Assembly: GCA_023423535.1 (NCBI GenBank)
Contig: JAFAFL010000021.1
Span: 1 to 64,000, forward strand
DNA from: Pseudomonadota bacterium
GTDB lineage: Bacteria > Myxococcota > Myxococcia > Myxococcales > Myxococcaceae
Length of the DNA stretch: 64,000 nt
Reading direction: 5' to 3'
Part shown: one piece after another, positions 20,631 through 30,279 of the stretch
Numbering within the stretch: position 1 is the first letter of the stretch
Layout: the number at the start of each line of letters is the position of its first letter
Notes under the pieces: generated by a model
What the model was told of the DNA's origin: nothing
The model's input: the letters and a program-made list of their open reading frames with translations, nothing else
Databases searched by the model: none
Translations under genes and position numbers: made by a program

Positions 20631-20783
20631 GAACCGAGCGCGCTCCCGGACTCGATGCAGAGCTTCGGCATCCGCTCCGGCGACGGGAGCGGCCTCACCC
20701 GCCTCTTCCGCTCGGACCCGGATCTCGACGGGCGCATCGCGCGGCTGAGCGGGCAGGCCGCGGAGGCCGGCACCGCGCGCTAG
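20631..20783 (+). pseudogene. 3' remnant of a second htpX copy
   Basis: The 129 bp from ATG 20655 to TAG 20783 match the last 129 bp of htpX (19501-19629) at 117 positions by my count, with no gaps and the same frame and stop position. Weaker in-frame similarity reaches back to about 20631 (EPSALPDS against TPTALPDA). The first 265 or so codons of htpX, with both membrane helices and the HExxH site, are missing, so no protease is possible. Several differences change residues (His to Asp, Glu to Gly). It begins 29 nt after the HEAT-repeat gene stop codon. Confidence 0.85.
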
Positions 20784-21126
20784 GCCCGGGCAGCTCCCCG
20801 CGCTCGTCTGCCGCGAGCCGAGTTTGCGGCGCCGCGATGCTGACCGCCGCCCGCGCTTCGGTATGGCCCCTCACGTCACCGCGACCGACCTCGAGCCGCG
20901 GGGATCGATGGCCGCCGGAACCGGAGGCCCCGCCGGTCGCGCGGCCGAAAAAGCCTCCGCTGGGGAACCCTGGCGGGGTGACGATCCAGCCTCCAAACCC
21001 CTGAACTTACAGAGCTTTCTCACGCGCAACGTCACCCCACCGTGGTTCCCCAGAGAGCGACTAAAAGTCTCTCCCCGGCGCGGGCACGCCGACAGGGCAA
21101 GCCAACTCTCGGCGGATGCACGACAG
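20784..21126. other. Gap with no supported gene
   Basis: About 340 bp lie between the htpX fragment and the end of the Sel1-repeat gene. The left part can be read on the plus strand as a short proline-rich tail (RPKKPPLGNPGGV) ending in TGA near 21003, which could be the decayed end of another gene, but it has no start codon, ribosome binding site or family. The right part (about 21000-21126) shows neither a convincing reading frame nor a strong hairpin. I see no RNA gene or insertion sequence end. Confidence 0.5.
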
Positions 21127-21945
21127 CTATCCTCTCGAAGGCCCATCCCCTGCCTGCACGGCTTCGCCGAGGTCCTGGAGCATGCCCCTCGCTGCAGCGC
21201 TCCCGACCGCCGCCGCACGCCGCAGCCACTTCACGGCCGCCCGGTAGTTGCGACGCACAAGCCAGCCCTCGTACGAGGTGGTGGCGAGCAAGATCATCGC
21301 AGCTTCACGATCGAACTCTGTGGCGTTGCTGCCCTTTCGCGCGACGCGTCTGAACTTTGCCATCGCGCCGACGACGTTCCTCCGGGTGCCCACGGCCAAA
21401 AGCTCCGCTCTTGCGACCTCCAACAGCGCGGAATCATCCCCCTCTTCGGCGAGCTTTCGGAAGCGCCTGACGGCATCGTGGGCGCGGCCCAAATGGAGGA
21501 GCGACATCGCCAGGTTGAACGCAGCGGTGCTGCCGCCACGCCGAAGCGCCTTTCGCTCCCAGCGCATGGCTTCTTCGAGGAGAAGGCGCGTCCGTTCCGA
21601 CGGTTTCTGCTTCAGCGCCAACCGGCTGAGGCTGTTGGCCAGAAGGACCATCCCATTCGTGTCTCCGAGCTCGGCTGCCCGCCTGAACATACGGAGCGCC
21701 TGCGCCCCGCTCATTCTCACGAGGATCCCGCCTTGCGAGTCCATCAATCCGTCCTGGAAGTGCTCTCCCAGCTGAACGAGCGCATCGGCATCGTTTCGAG
21801 CAGCAGCCTTCCGGAGCAGCACGAGCTTACGGTGTTCGTCCTGCGACCGCCGGGCCGCAGGTAACAGCTCGGGCTTGTCACTCCGCCCTTCGTCTCGGCC
21901 GCTGTGTCCCGAACGCTTCTTCACGACAACCTCGTTGGTGCTCAC
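21127..21945 (-). CDS. Sel1-like repeat protein
   Basis: This 272-residue protein is built of Sel1/TPR-like helical pairs: ADALVQLGEHFQDG, QALRMFRRAAELGDTNGM, STAAFNLAMSLLHLGRAH, VRRFRKLAEEGDDSALLE and AVKWLRRAAAVGSAAARG. These repeats normally mediate protein contacts in signalling or envelope complexes. The N-terminal 45 residues are charged and probably disordered, and no signal is visible. The start is GTG 21945, whose GTGA overlaps the stop codon of the upstream frameshifted gene, so translation of the two would be coupled. The codon mix (more A/T-ending codons than the neighbours) suggests a different origin. Confidence 0.75.
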   Translation of the reverse strand: MSTNEVVVKKRSGHSGRDEGRSDKPELLPAARRSQDEHRKLVLLRKAAARNDADALVQLGEHFQDGLMDSQGGILVRMSGAQALRMFRRAAELGDTNGMVLLANSLSRLALKQKPSERTRLLLEEAMRWERKALRRGGSTAAFNLAMSLLHLGRAHDAVRRFRKLAEEGDDSALLEVARAELLAVGTRRNVVGAMAKFRRVARKGSNATEFDREAAMILLATTSYEGWLVRRNYRAAVKWLRRAAAVGSAAARGMLQDLGEAVQAGDGPSRG

Positions 21946-22245
21946 TCGTCCTCGCCACCCACCTCCGCAACGTCGCGCGCCCAAAGGTAGAGGTGGCACT
22001 GCTCCGATCCTTTCTCGTCGTCTGCGAGAAGCACACTCAACCCGTCGAGGCCGTCACCGCTCACGTCATACAGATACGGGAAAGCGCCCAACGTCAGCCG
22101 CCGGGCGGTTGGAAACGGACGTCCGGCAACCGGTGAACCGGAATCGACGTTCTCTTCCTTCGCGGTCACGGGCGATGAGGTGCACGCAGTTCCCATCCCC
22201 CTCGGCTGCGAATCGCACGTCCACCAGTTGGAGTGTTCCGCCCAT
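21942..22245 (-). pseudogene. Frameshifted small gene upstream of the Sel1 gene
   Basis: Two overlapping frames join into one sensible protein of about 100 residues if a single base near 22119 is skipped. Frame 1, from ATG 22245, gives MGGTLQLVDVRFAAEG and ERRFRFTGCRT. Frame 2 then continues PFPTARRLTLGAFPYLYDV and ends VAEVGGEDE. The pattern is beta-rich with an acidic Asp-Gly loop (YDVSGDGLDG). Without the correction, frame 1 stops at 22066. The extra base could be a real inactivating mutation or a sequencing error. The stop codon overlaps the Sel1 gene start by 4 nt, which argues that this was once a working operon partner. The function is unknown. Confidence 0.5.
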
Positions 22246-22331
22246 CTGGTCGTTCAACCGATGGTGCGGGTGGGGTCGTCGCTCCGTGATGCTGATTCTA
22301 AACCTCGGGATGCGCTCAGGCCCGCAAAGAC

Positions 22332-22377
22332 GAAGGCCCCGAAGCCGTTCGGTTTCCCGAGTGACTTCGAGGCCTTC
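22332..22377 (-). terminator. Hairpin terminator after tRNA-Pro
   Basis: A 13-bp stem with one G·T-type mismatch (22332-22344 pairs with 22365-22377) and a 20-nt loop lies only 3 nt downstream of the tRNA-Pro 3' end. On the minus strand the stem is followed by GTCTTTGC, a weak T-tract. It fits a rho-independent terminator for the tRNA transcript. Confidence 0.65.
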
Positions 22378-22380
22378 AAA

Positions 22381-22458
<78 letters not shown>

Positions 22459-22501
22459 TTGCTGCAAACGGCGGTACGGCTGAACGACGAAAACGGGCGC
22501 C

Positions 22502-22530
22502 CTTATGCCCGCGGCCTCTCCCTCGGTCAA
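22502..22530 (-). promoter_or_regulatory. Sigma-70-type promoter for tRNA-Pro
   Basis: On the minus strand TTGACC (22530-22525) is followed after 17 bp by CATAAG (22507-22502), a 5/6 and 4/6 match to the -35 and -10 consensus with ideal spacing. The predicted transcript would start about 40 nt before tRNA-Pro. The element lies just after the ihfA stop codon. Confidence 0.55.
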
Positions 22531-22553
22531 GAAGGAGATCGCCGCTCAGGGGC

Positions 22554-22922
<369 letters not shown>

Positions 22923-23006
22923 CCGTTCATCCCCTGGCGCAAGAACGCGCCCGCGGTAGAAGCCCCGTTCTGGCAGGTTCGGCTGACCTCTGTCAACCGC
23001 GCGGCA

Positions 23007-25442
23007 TCATTGGGCATTTTCGCCGCGCAGGCTCGCCCCCAGCCGCCGGTTCACCTCCGCCACGATGCGCTGGTGGGCCTCGTTGACCTCCGCATCGGTG
23101 AGGGTCCGGTCGCCTGCCCGGTAGCTCAGCGCAAAGGCGAGGTTCTTCCTGCCCTCCGGGATCGGCTTCCCGGCGTACACGTCGAACACCCGCGCGTCGT
23201 CCACCAGCGTCCCGCCCGCCTCGAGGATGACCTTCCGGACCTCCTCGCTCGTCAGCGCCGCGTCCACCACCACCGCGAGGTCCCGCAGCACCGAGGGGAA
23301 CTTCGTCAGCGCCTCGTACCGCGGCCGCAGTGCACTGGCCTTCCGTAGCCGCTCCACCTCGAGGTCGAAGAGGAAGATCCCTTCCGGCAGGTCCAGCGCC
23401 CGGGCCGTCCGAGGGTGCAGCTCCCCCAGCGTCCCCAGCGTCACCCCGTTCTCCAGCCACACCTTCGCGCAGGCCCTCGGGTGGTACGGCGCGAGCTCCG
23501 CCGGCACGAACCGAACCTTCTCGATCCCCAGCTGCCCGAGCACCGCCTCCACCGCGCCCTTCGCGTCGAAGAAGTCCAGCCGCGCATCCGCCGCCGTCCA
23601 GTGCCGTCCGAGCCGCAGGCCGTGCAGCACGCCCGCCACCCGCAGGACCTCCTTCGCCACCGGCCGGTGCCCTTCCCCGCCGTCTGGATCCTTGTGGTAG
23701 CTGCGCCCCCACTCGTAGAGCCGCACCGTCTCCGCCGCGCCGTGCCGCAGGTTGTGCGACAGCGTCCGCAAGAGCCCCGCGTAGAGCGTGGTGCGCATCG
23801 CCGACTGCTCGACCGACAGCGGGTTCTGCACCGCGATCGCGTCCACCTCGGTGCCCAGCGCCTCGTACTCGCGGATCTGCGTCCACGGGAGATCGCCCGG
23901 GGTGACGAACGAGTAGGAGACGATCTCCATCATCCCCGCGCCCGCCATCGCCTCGCGGATGCGCCGCTCCACCTGGTGCTCCGGCGCCTCAGGCACCAGA
24001 TCCTTCGGCCCGCGCGGCAGCACCGAGGGGATGGTGTCGTAGCCGCGAATGCGCGCGACCTCCTCGATGAGGTCCTCCTCGCGATCCACGTCCACGCGGA
24101 ACGAGGGCACCTGCCACTGCTCCGCGCCCGCCGAGACGAACCCCAGCGCCGAGAGGATCCGCGCGCTCTCCGCCTCCGGCACCTCCACGCCGAGCAGCTT
24201 CGACACCGCGCCCGCGCGCAGCCGCACCGTCTTCTTCGCGCTCTTGCCCGGGTACTCGTCGATCGCGCCCTTCAGCACCGTGCCGCCGGCCAGCTCCGCG
24301 ATCAGCGCCGCCGCCCGGTCGAGCGCCAGCGGCACCGCGTCGATGTCCGTCCCTCGCTCGAAGCGGTGCGAGGCCTCGGTGTGCAGCCCGTGCCGCTTCG
24401 ACGACCGCCGCACCGACGACGGCTGAAACCACGCGCTCTCCAGCAGCACGCGCGTCGTCGCCTCCGTCACCTCCGACTCACCGCCGCCCATCACGCCGGC
24501 AATGGCCTGCGCCCGCTCCGCATCGGCAATGACCAGATCGTCCGCGTCGAGCGCCCGCTCCTTCCCATCGAGCGTCTTCAGCGTCTCGCCCTTGCGCGCG
24601 GTCCGCACCACGACCGCCGAGCCCGCGAGCTTGTCGAGATCGAACGCGTGCAGCGGATGCCCCCACTCGAGGAGCACGTAGTTCGTCACGTCCACGAGGT
24701 TGTTGATGCTCCGCACCCCGCACGCCTTCAGCCGGTCCGCCAGCCACTGCGGCGACGGCCCCACCTTCACGCCCTCGATCACCCTCGCCGCGTAGCGAGG
24801 ACACCTCTCCGGCGCCTCGATGCGCACCTTCGCCTTCGTCCCCACCGCCGCCGCCGACTCCGCGAGCCGCACCTCCGGCAGCTTCACCGGCTGGCCGGTC
24901 AGCGCCGCGACCTCGCGCGCGATCCCCAGATGCGACAGCGCATCCGGCCGGTTCGGGGTGACGTTCACCTCGAGCAGCGTGTCGTCGAGCCCGAGCGCGC
25001 GCACGATGGGCATCCCCACCGGCAGCTTCGGGTCGAGGATCATCAGGCCGGACGATTCCTCGCTCAGCCCCAGCTCCTTCTGCGAGCAGAGCATCCCGAA
25101 GCTGTCCACCCCGCGTAGCGCGGCCTTCTTGATCGCCACGCCGTTGGGGAGCGTCGTGCCCACCGTGGCCAGTGGCACCTTGTCGCCGACCTTGTAGTTC
25201 TTCGCGCCGCACACCACCTGCAACACGCCGTTGGCGCCCGCGTCCACCTGGGTCACCGACAGCTTGTCCGCGTTGGGGTGCTGCACGCTCTCCTTGATCA
25301 GCGCCACCACCACGCCGTCGAGCCCCTGCCCGAGCCGCGTGAAGCCCTCGATCTCCAGCCCCGCCATCGTCAGCCGGCGCGCGAGCTCCTCACCGGGCGG
25401 GCACTGCACGTAGTCGTTCAACCACTTGAGCGAAATCTGCAT
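23007..25442 (-). CDS. pheT: Phenylalanine--tRNA ligase beta subunit
   Basis: The 811-residue beta subunit of the alpha2-beta2 enzyme that charges tRNA-Phe. An N-terminal EMAP-type tRNA-binding domain (VVVALIKESVQHPNADKL, residues about 40-150) is followed by B3/B4 editing modules, B5, the catalytic-like fold (HRFERGTDIDAVPLALDR; VSYSFVTPGDLPW) and a C-terminal FDX-ACB anticodon-binding domain (FPSVLRDLAVVVDAAL). The length is close to the 795 residues of E. coli PheT. ATG 25442 lies 15 nt after the pheS stop, so the subunits are cotranslated. Confidence 0.97.
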   Translation of the reverse strand: MQISLKWLNDYVQCPPGEELARRLTMAGLEIEGFTRLGQGLDGVVVALIKESVQHPNADKLSVTQVDAGANGVLQVVCGAKNYKVGDKVPLATVGTTLPNGVAIKKAALRGVDSFGMLCSQKELGLSEESSGLMILDPKLPVGMPIVRALGLDDTLLEVNVTPNRPDALSHLGIAREVAALTGQPVKLPEVRLAESAAAVGTKAKVRIEAPERCPRYAARVIEGVKVGPSPQWLADRLKACGVRSINNLVDVTNYVLLEWGHPLHAFDLDKLAGSAVVVRTARKGETLKTLDGKERALDADDLVIADAERAQAIAGVMGGGESEVTEATTRVLLESAWFQPSSVRRSSKRHGLHTEASHRFERGTDIDAVPLALDRAAALIAELAGGTVLKGAIDEYPGKSAKKTVRLRAGAVSKLLGVEVPEAESARILSALGFVSAGAEQWQVPSFRVDVDREEDLIEEVARIRGYDTIPSVLPRGPKDLVPEAPEHQVERRIREAMAGAGMMEIVSYSFVTPGDLPWTQIREYEALGTEVDAIAVQNPLSVEQSAMRTTLYAGLLRTLSHNLRHGAAETVRLYEWGRSYHKDPDGGEGHRPVAKEVLRVAGVLHGLRLGRHWTAADARLDFFDAKGAVEAVLGQLGIEKVRFVPAELAPYHPRACAKVWLENGVTLGTLGELHPRTARALDLPEGIFLFDLEVERLRKASALRPRYEALTKFPSVLRDLAVVVDAALTSEEVRKVILEAGGTLVDDARVFDVYAGKPIPEGRKNLAFALSYRAGDRTLTDAEVNEAHQRIVAEVNRRLGASLRGENAQ

Positions 25443-25457
25443 TGGCTTGGGTACCCG

Positions 25458-26495
25458 CTAGAACTGGGAGAGGAACCGGACGTCGTTCTCGAAGAGCGTG
25501 CGCAGGTCGTCGATGCCGTAGCGCAACATCGCCAGGCGCTCGACGCCCATGCCGAACGCGTAGCCCGTCACCCGCTCCGGATCGTGACCTGCGGACCTGA
25601 ACACGTTGGGGTGCACCATCCCCGCGCCGAGCACCTCGAGCCACCCGGTCATCTTGCACACCCGGCAGCCGCGGCCCTCGCAGAGCACGCACGTCACGTC
25701 CACCTCCGCCGAGGGCTCGGTGAAGGGGAAGAACGAGGGCCGGAACCGCGTCTTCGTCCCCGCCCCGAAGAACGCGCGCGAGAACCCGTCGAGCGTCCCC
25801 TTCAGCTCGGCGAAGGTCACGCCCTCGTCCACGAGCAGGCCCTCGACCTGGTGGAACATCGGCGAGTGGGTGATGTCCGAGTCCCGCCGGTACACGCGCC
25901 CCGGCGCGACGACGCGCACCGGCGCCTGCTGCCCGAGCATGGCCCGGATCTGCACCGGCGACGTGTGCGTGCGCAGCAGCACCGGCGCGGTGCTGCGAAC
26001 CCACGAGGCGTCCACGAAGAAGGTGTCCTGCATGTCCCGCGCGGGGTGGTCATGCGGGAAGTTCAGCGACTCGAAGTTGTACCAGTCCTGCTCGATCTCC
26101 GGCCCGTGCGCGACCTCGAAGCCGAGCCGGCGGAAGATCCCGACGATGTCCTCCATCGTCCGCGTGACTGGGTGACGGTGCCCCGGCGCGACCTGCCGGC
26201 CGGGGAGCGTCACGTCGGTCTTCGGCCCGCGCAATTCGGCCTCGAGCTTCTCCGCCTCCGCGCGGCCCACCGCGGCCTGCAGCAGCGCCTCGAGCTCCGC
26301 CTTCACCCGGTTGGCGACTTCGCCCAGCGCCCGGCGCTCCTCCGGCGGAAGCTTGCCCATCCCGCCCAGCACCGCGGAGAGCTCGCCCTTCTTCCCCAGG
26401 TACTTCACCCGGAGCGCCTCCACCGAGGCCGCGTCCTTCGCGCTGCCGATCTCCTGCCGCGCCGCGTCCGCCAGCGCGCTCAACCGCTCCTGCAT
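25458..26495 (-). CDS. pheS: Phenylalanine--tRNA ligase alpha subunit
   Basis: The 345-residue catalytic subunit starts at ATG 26495, directly behind GGGAGAGGG. An earlier in-frame start at 26531 would lie inside the upstream terminator. An N-terminal coiled coil (LSALADAARQEIGSAKDA) contacts tRNA. The class II core contains HPVTRTMEDIVGIFRRLGFE, the motif 2 region PGRVYRRDSDITHSPMFHQ and motif 3 (FGMGVERLAMLRYGI). A C-x2-C pair (CVLCEGRGCRVC) around residue 225 looks like a small metal-binding insertion seen in many bacterial PheS proteins. A strong hairpin terminator lies just upstream. Confidence 0.97.
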   Translation of the reverse strand: MQERLSALADAARQEIGSAKDAASVEALRVKYLGKKGELSAVLGGMGKLPPEERRALGEVANRVKAELEALLQAAVGRAEAEKLEAELRGPKTDVTLPGRQVAPGHRHPVTRTMEDIVGIFRRLGFEVAHGPEIEQDWYNFESLNFPHDHPARDMQDTFFVDASWVRSTAPVLLRTHTSPVQIRAMLGQQAPVRVVAPGRVYRRDSDITHSPMFHQVEGLLVDEGVTFAELKGTLDGFSRAFFGAGTKTRFRPSFFPFTEPSAEVDVTCVLCEGRGCRVCKMTGWLEVLGAGMVHPNVFRSAGHDPERVTGYAFGMGVERLAMLRYGIDDLRTLFENDVRFLSQF

Positions 26496-26529
26496 GGCCC
26501 TCTCCCGTCCCGGAAGGAACTCTGAAAAC

Positions 26530-26559
26530 AAAAAAACGGGCCGCCCGAGGGCAGCCCGT
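26530..26559 (-). terminator. Strong intrinsic terminator or attenuator between rplT and pheS
   Basis: On the minus strand ACGGGCTGCC, a CTCG loop and GGCGGCCCGT form a 10-bp stem (one G·U), followed at once by seven T residues. It starts 40 nt after the rplT stop codon and ends 34 nt before the pheS ATG, too close for a separate promoter in between. It may thus control how much transcription continues into pheST. I found no Phe-rich leader peptide like E. coli pheM. Confidence 0.88.
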
Positions 26560-26598
26560 CAAAAAGCGTCGCGGAGCTGTCGCTCTGCGAGAGTCTGG

Positions 26599-26946
26599 CT
26601 AGGCCGCCTTGGCGATGTTCGCCACGGCAGCAAAACCGGCCGGATCCGCGATGGCGATATCCGACAGCACCTTCCGGTCCAGCATCACGCCGCCCTTCTT
26701 CAGGCCGCTGATCAGCCGCGAGTAGGACAGGCCGCTGCCACGGGCCGCCGCGTTGATGCGGACGATCCACAGCGAACGGAAGTCGCGCTTGCGCTGCGCC
26801 CGGTCACGGGTCGCGAAGTCCAGGGCGCGCTCGACGGCCTGGTTCGCCCGCTTGTAGCAATTCTTCCGGCGGCCGCGGTAACCCTTGGCCAGCTTCAGGA
26901 TCCTGTTACGACGACGACGGGCCTTCACGCCCTTCTTGACGCGCAT
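26599..26946 (-). CDS. rplT: Large ribosomal subunit protein bL20
   Basis: The 115-residue protein begins MRVKKGVKARRRRN and has the expected length and highly basic N-terminal half. GYRGRRKNCYKRANQAV and RDRAQRKRDFRSLWIVRINAA are the family signatures. It binds 23S rRNA early in 50S assembly and, in several bacteria, represses its own operon through mRNA binding. It follows rpmI by 42 nt. Confidence 0.98.
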   Translation of the reverse strand: MRVKKGVKARRRRNRILKLAKGYRGRRKNCYKRANQAVERALDFATRDRAQRKRDFRSLWIVRINAAARGSGLSYSRLISGLKKGGVMLDRKVLSDIAIADPAGFAAVANIAKAA

Positions 26947-26988
26947 CTTCTACTCCTCACTGCGAAAGCGGTTTGGGTTCCCCGGGGA

Positions 26989-27195
26989 CTAGCCGCCGTA
27001 GGGGAACAGCTCCTTGATGACCTTCTTGGCGTCCATCGACTCGAGATGGGACGTGCCGCGCGTGCGACGCGAGTGCTCCGCGTTCTTCCCGTGCGTGAAG
27101 AGGTGCTTGGCGTAGGCCTTGGCGAACTTCACCTTGCCGCCCTTCTTCACCTCGAAGCGCTTCTTGGCGCCGCTCCTCGTCTTCAGCTTCGGCAT
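26989..27195 (-). CDS. rpmI: Large ribosomal subunit protein bL35
   Basis: The 68-residue basic protein begins MPKLKTRSGAKKRFEV, the family hallmark, and continues with LFTHGKNAEHSRRTRG. It is a structural 50S protein. AAGGACC precedes ATG 27195 by about 7 nt. A promoter-like element and a hairpin lie in the 155-bp gap after infC, so rpmI-rplT can probably be transcribed independently of infC. Confidence 0.97.
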   Translation of the reverse strand: MPKLKTRSGAKKRFEVKKGGKVKFAKAYAKHLFTHGKNAEHSRRTRGTSHLESMDAKKVIKELFPYGG

Positions 27196-27225
27196 GACTC
27201 AGGTCCTTCAGAAAACCGGATTAAG

Positions 27226-27241
27226 CCGACCCGGGGGTCGG
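27226..27241 (-). promoter_or_regulatory. Leader hairpin upstream of rpmI
   Basis: CCGACC, a CCCG loop and GGTCGG form a short stable stem about 30 nt before the rpmI start and just downstream of the proposed promoter. In other bacteria L20 represses rpmI-rplT by binding a structured leader, so this is a possible control element. The structure is much simpler than the known L20 sites. Confidence 0.35.
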
Positions 27242-27254
27242 AAAGCGGCGCACA

Positions 27255-27280
27255 CTCTTACAGCCGGTGCGCGTTGTCAA
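27255..27280 (-). promoter_or_regulatory. Candidate promoter for rpmI-rplT
   Basis: A perfect TTGACA (27280-27275) on the minus strand is followed by TAAGAG (27260-27255). The 14-bp gap is shorter than usual; reading AAGAGT instead gives 15. It lies between the infC stop and rpmI, where an internal promoter is known in other bacteria. Confidence 0.4.
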
Positions 27281-27350
27281 CAGCTTCGAACGGGCGGGGT
27301 AATCCTTTCGGAGCCCCGCCGCGTCTCCCTCGGAGAGGGACTTCGAACTT

Positions 27351-28076
<726 letters not shown>

Positions 28077-28167
28077 GTGAAGCTACCTCCGAAAGCGGCC
28101 GGGCCTGCCGGCGAGCGCAAAACCTTGTACGACGACACCTATGTAGTCAAGCAGCGCCGACACCCCA

Positions 28168-30102
28168 TCAGGGCAGCGCGGCCTCTTTTTCGATCAACGC
28201 GGTGAACGCGTCGAGCCCCATGAACTTGAGGTCCTCCCCACCATAACGCCGGGGAGCCACGCCGCCCTCCGCGACCTCCTTGTCGCCGACGACGAGCGTG
28301 AACGGGACCTTCTGCAGCTGGTGGTCGCGGATGCGCGCGTTCAGCGACATCCCGCGCTCGTCCACCTCCACCCGCAGGCCGCGTCCTCGCAGGTGCTCCG
28401 CCACCTTGTGCGCGTGCTCGAGGTGCCGGTCCGCCACCGTCACCAGCACCGCCTGCACGGGCGCCAGCCACGTGGGGAAGGCGCCCGCGAAGTGCTCGAT
28501 GAGGATGGCGATGAAGCGCTCGAACGAACCGAAGATCGCCCGGTGCAGCACGACCGGCCGGTGCTCGGTGTTGTCCTCGCCGATGTAGCCGAGCTCGAAG
28601 CGCTCCGGCGCCACGCGGTCCACCTGGATCGTCCCCAGCTGCCACTTGCGGCCGATGCTGTCGGACACGTCGAAGTCGAGCTTCGGGCCGTAGAAGGCGC
28701 CCTCTCCCGGCTTGAGCTCCCACGGCCTGCCCAGAGACTCCAGCGCGGCCTGAAGCGCGGCCTCGCTCTGATCCCACATCTCGTCGGACCCGAGCCGCTT
28801 TCCCTCCGGCGGGCGCGTCGAGAACTTGATCTCGTAGGTCAGCCCCACCGCGCTGTACACGCGGTCGAGCAGCGCCACGAAGCGGGTGACCTCGTCGGCG
28901 ATCTGGTGCTCGGTGCAGTAGATGTGCGCGTCGTCCTGCGCGAACTGGCGCACGCGCGTGAGCCCGCCGAGCGAACCTGCGGCCTCGTTGCGGTGGAGCA
29001 CGTCGTGCGTGGCCCAGCGGATGGGCAGGTCCCGGTACGAGCGCTTCTTGAACCCGTACATCAGGTGGTGCGACGGGCAGTTCATCGGCTTCAGCGAGTA
29101 GTCGTGCTCGCCGCTCTCCGAGTCCATCACCAGGAACATGTTCTCCCGGTACTTGCCCCAGTGCCCGCTCTTCTCCCAGAGGAGCTTGTTGTACATGAGC
29201 GGCGTCTTCACCGCCTGGTAGCCGCCGTCCTTCGTGAGCCCGCGCATCCACGAGGAGAGCACCTGGTAGATGGTCTCGCCCTTCGGCAGCCAGAACGCGG
29301 CGCCCGGCGCGGAGGGGTGGAAGGTGAAGAGCTCGAGCTGCGTGCCGAGCTTGCGGTGGTCGCGCTTCTTCGCCTCTTCGATCCGGTTGAGGTACTCGGC
29401 CAGCGCCTTCTTGTCGAAGAACGCGGTGCCGTAGATCCGCTGCAACATCGCGTTCTTCGAGTCGCCCCGCCAGTAGGCGCCGGACGACGAGAGCAGCTTG
29501 ATGATCCCGACCTTGCCCGTCGAAGGACCGTGGGGCCCGAGGCAGAAGTCCACCCAGTCGCCGTGCTTGTAGAGCGTCAGCGTCTGCGCGCCCTTCGCGG
29601 CAATGTCCCGGACGATCTCCACCTTGTACTTCTCGCCGAGGCCCTCGAAGAGGCGGATGGCCTCGTCCATCGAGACCTCCTCGCGCACGAACGGGAGGTC
29701 CTTCGCGATCTCGCGGTTCGCCTCGGCCTCGATCTTCTCGAGGTCCTCCGGCGTGAACGGCGTGTCCTTTGCGAAGTCGTAATAGAAGCCGTCTTCAATC
29801 GACGGGCCGATGGTCACCTGCGTGCCGGGGAAGAGCCGCTGCACCGCCGAGGCGACGATGTGCGCCGCGTCGTGCCGGATGACCTCCAGCGCTTCGGCGG
29901 AACGGGTGGTGAAGATCTCCAGCTTCGCGTCGCCGTCCAGCGGCCGCGAGAGGTCCGCCTCCTGGCCGTTCACGCGAGCGAACACCGCCGCCTTGGCGAG
30001 GCCGGGGCCGATCTGCTCGCGCACGAAGTCCGCGATCTTCACGCCCTTCGGCGCCTGCTTCTGACTCCCGTCGGGGAGCGTCACCGTGATCTGATCTGCC
30101 AT
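28168..30102 (-). CDS. thrS: Threonine--tRNA ligase
   Basis: The 644-residue enzyme is almost the same length as E. coli ThrRS (642). ATG 30102 is preferred to the in-frame GTG 30111. Domain order: TGS (ITVTLPDGSQKQAPKG), the editing SAD domain (HDAAHIVASAVQRLFPG; the zinc-type HxxxH is visible), the class II core (PMNCPSHHLMYGFKKRSYRD, motif 2 RVRQFAQDDAHIYC) and the anticodon-binding domain (APVQAVLVTVADRHLEHA). It starts the supra-operon with infC 91 nt downstream. A terminator-like hairpin ends only 24 nt before the ATG, with tRNA-Val just above it, so read-through or attenuation must feed this gene. Confidence 0.97.
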   Translation of the reverse strand: MADQITVTLPDGSQKQAPKGVKIADFVREQIGPGLAKAAVFARVNGQEADLSRPLDGDAKLEIFTTRSAEALEVIRHDAAHIVASAVQRLFPGTQVTIGPSIEDGFYYDFAKDTPFTPEDLEKIEAEANREIAKDLPFVREEVSMDEAIRLFEGLGEKYKVEIVRDIAAKGAQTLTLYKHGDWVDFCLGPHGPSTGKVGIIKLLSSSGAYWRGDSKNAMLQRIYGTAFFDKKALAEYLNRIEEAKKRDHRKLGTQLELFTFHPSAPGAAFWLPKGETIYQVLSSWMRGLTKDGGYQAVKTPLMYNKLLWEKSGHWGKYRENMFLVMDSESGEHDYSLKPMNCPSHHLMYGFKKRSYRDLPIRWATHDVLHRNEAAGSLGGLTRVRQFAQDDAHIYCTEHQIADEVTRFVALLDRVYSAVGLTYEIKFSTRPPEGKRLGSDEMWDQSEAALQAALESLGRPWELKPGEGAFYGPKLDFDVSDSIGRKWQLGTIQVDRVAPERFELGYIGEDNTEHRPVVLHRAIFGSFERFIAILIEHFAGAFPTWLAPVQAVLVTVADRHLEHAHKVAEHLRGRGLRVEVDERGMSLNARIRDHQLQKVPFTLVVGDKEVAEGGVAPRRYGGEDLKFMGLDAFTALIEKEAALP

Positions 30103-30125
30103 GGTCGTCACCCGGAAATAACAAA

Positions 30126-30153
30126 GGCGGCAGGGCCTTTCAGCCGTGCCGCC
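30126..30153 (-). terminator. Hairpin between tRNA-Val and thrS
   Basis: GGCGGCA (30153-30147) pairs with TGCCGCC (30132-30126), with a further AA/TT closing pair past one bulged base, and is followed by TTTGTTATTT. It terminates the tRNA-Val transcript or attenuates thrS. No room remains for a promoter between its T-tract and the thrS ribosome binding site. Confidence 0.7.
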
Positions 30154-30167
30154 CTTCGAGACTTCGT

Positions 30168-30239
<72 letters not shown>

Positions 30240-30279
30240 GTCCCCGCTGCGAAAACTGCCGCCGCGAAAAGCGGTGCCG

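Noticed and set aside
28077..28167. A separate small gene between thrS and infC
   Set aside because: The 91 nt contain no start codon with a reading frame of useful length; they hold only the infC ribosome binding site and leader.
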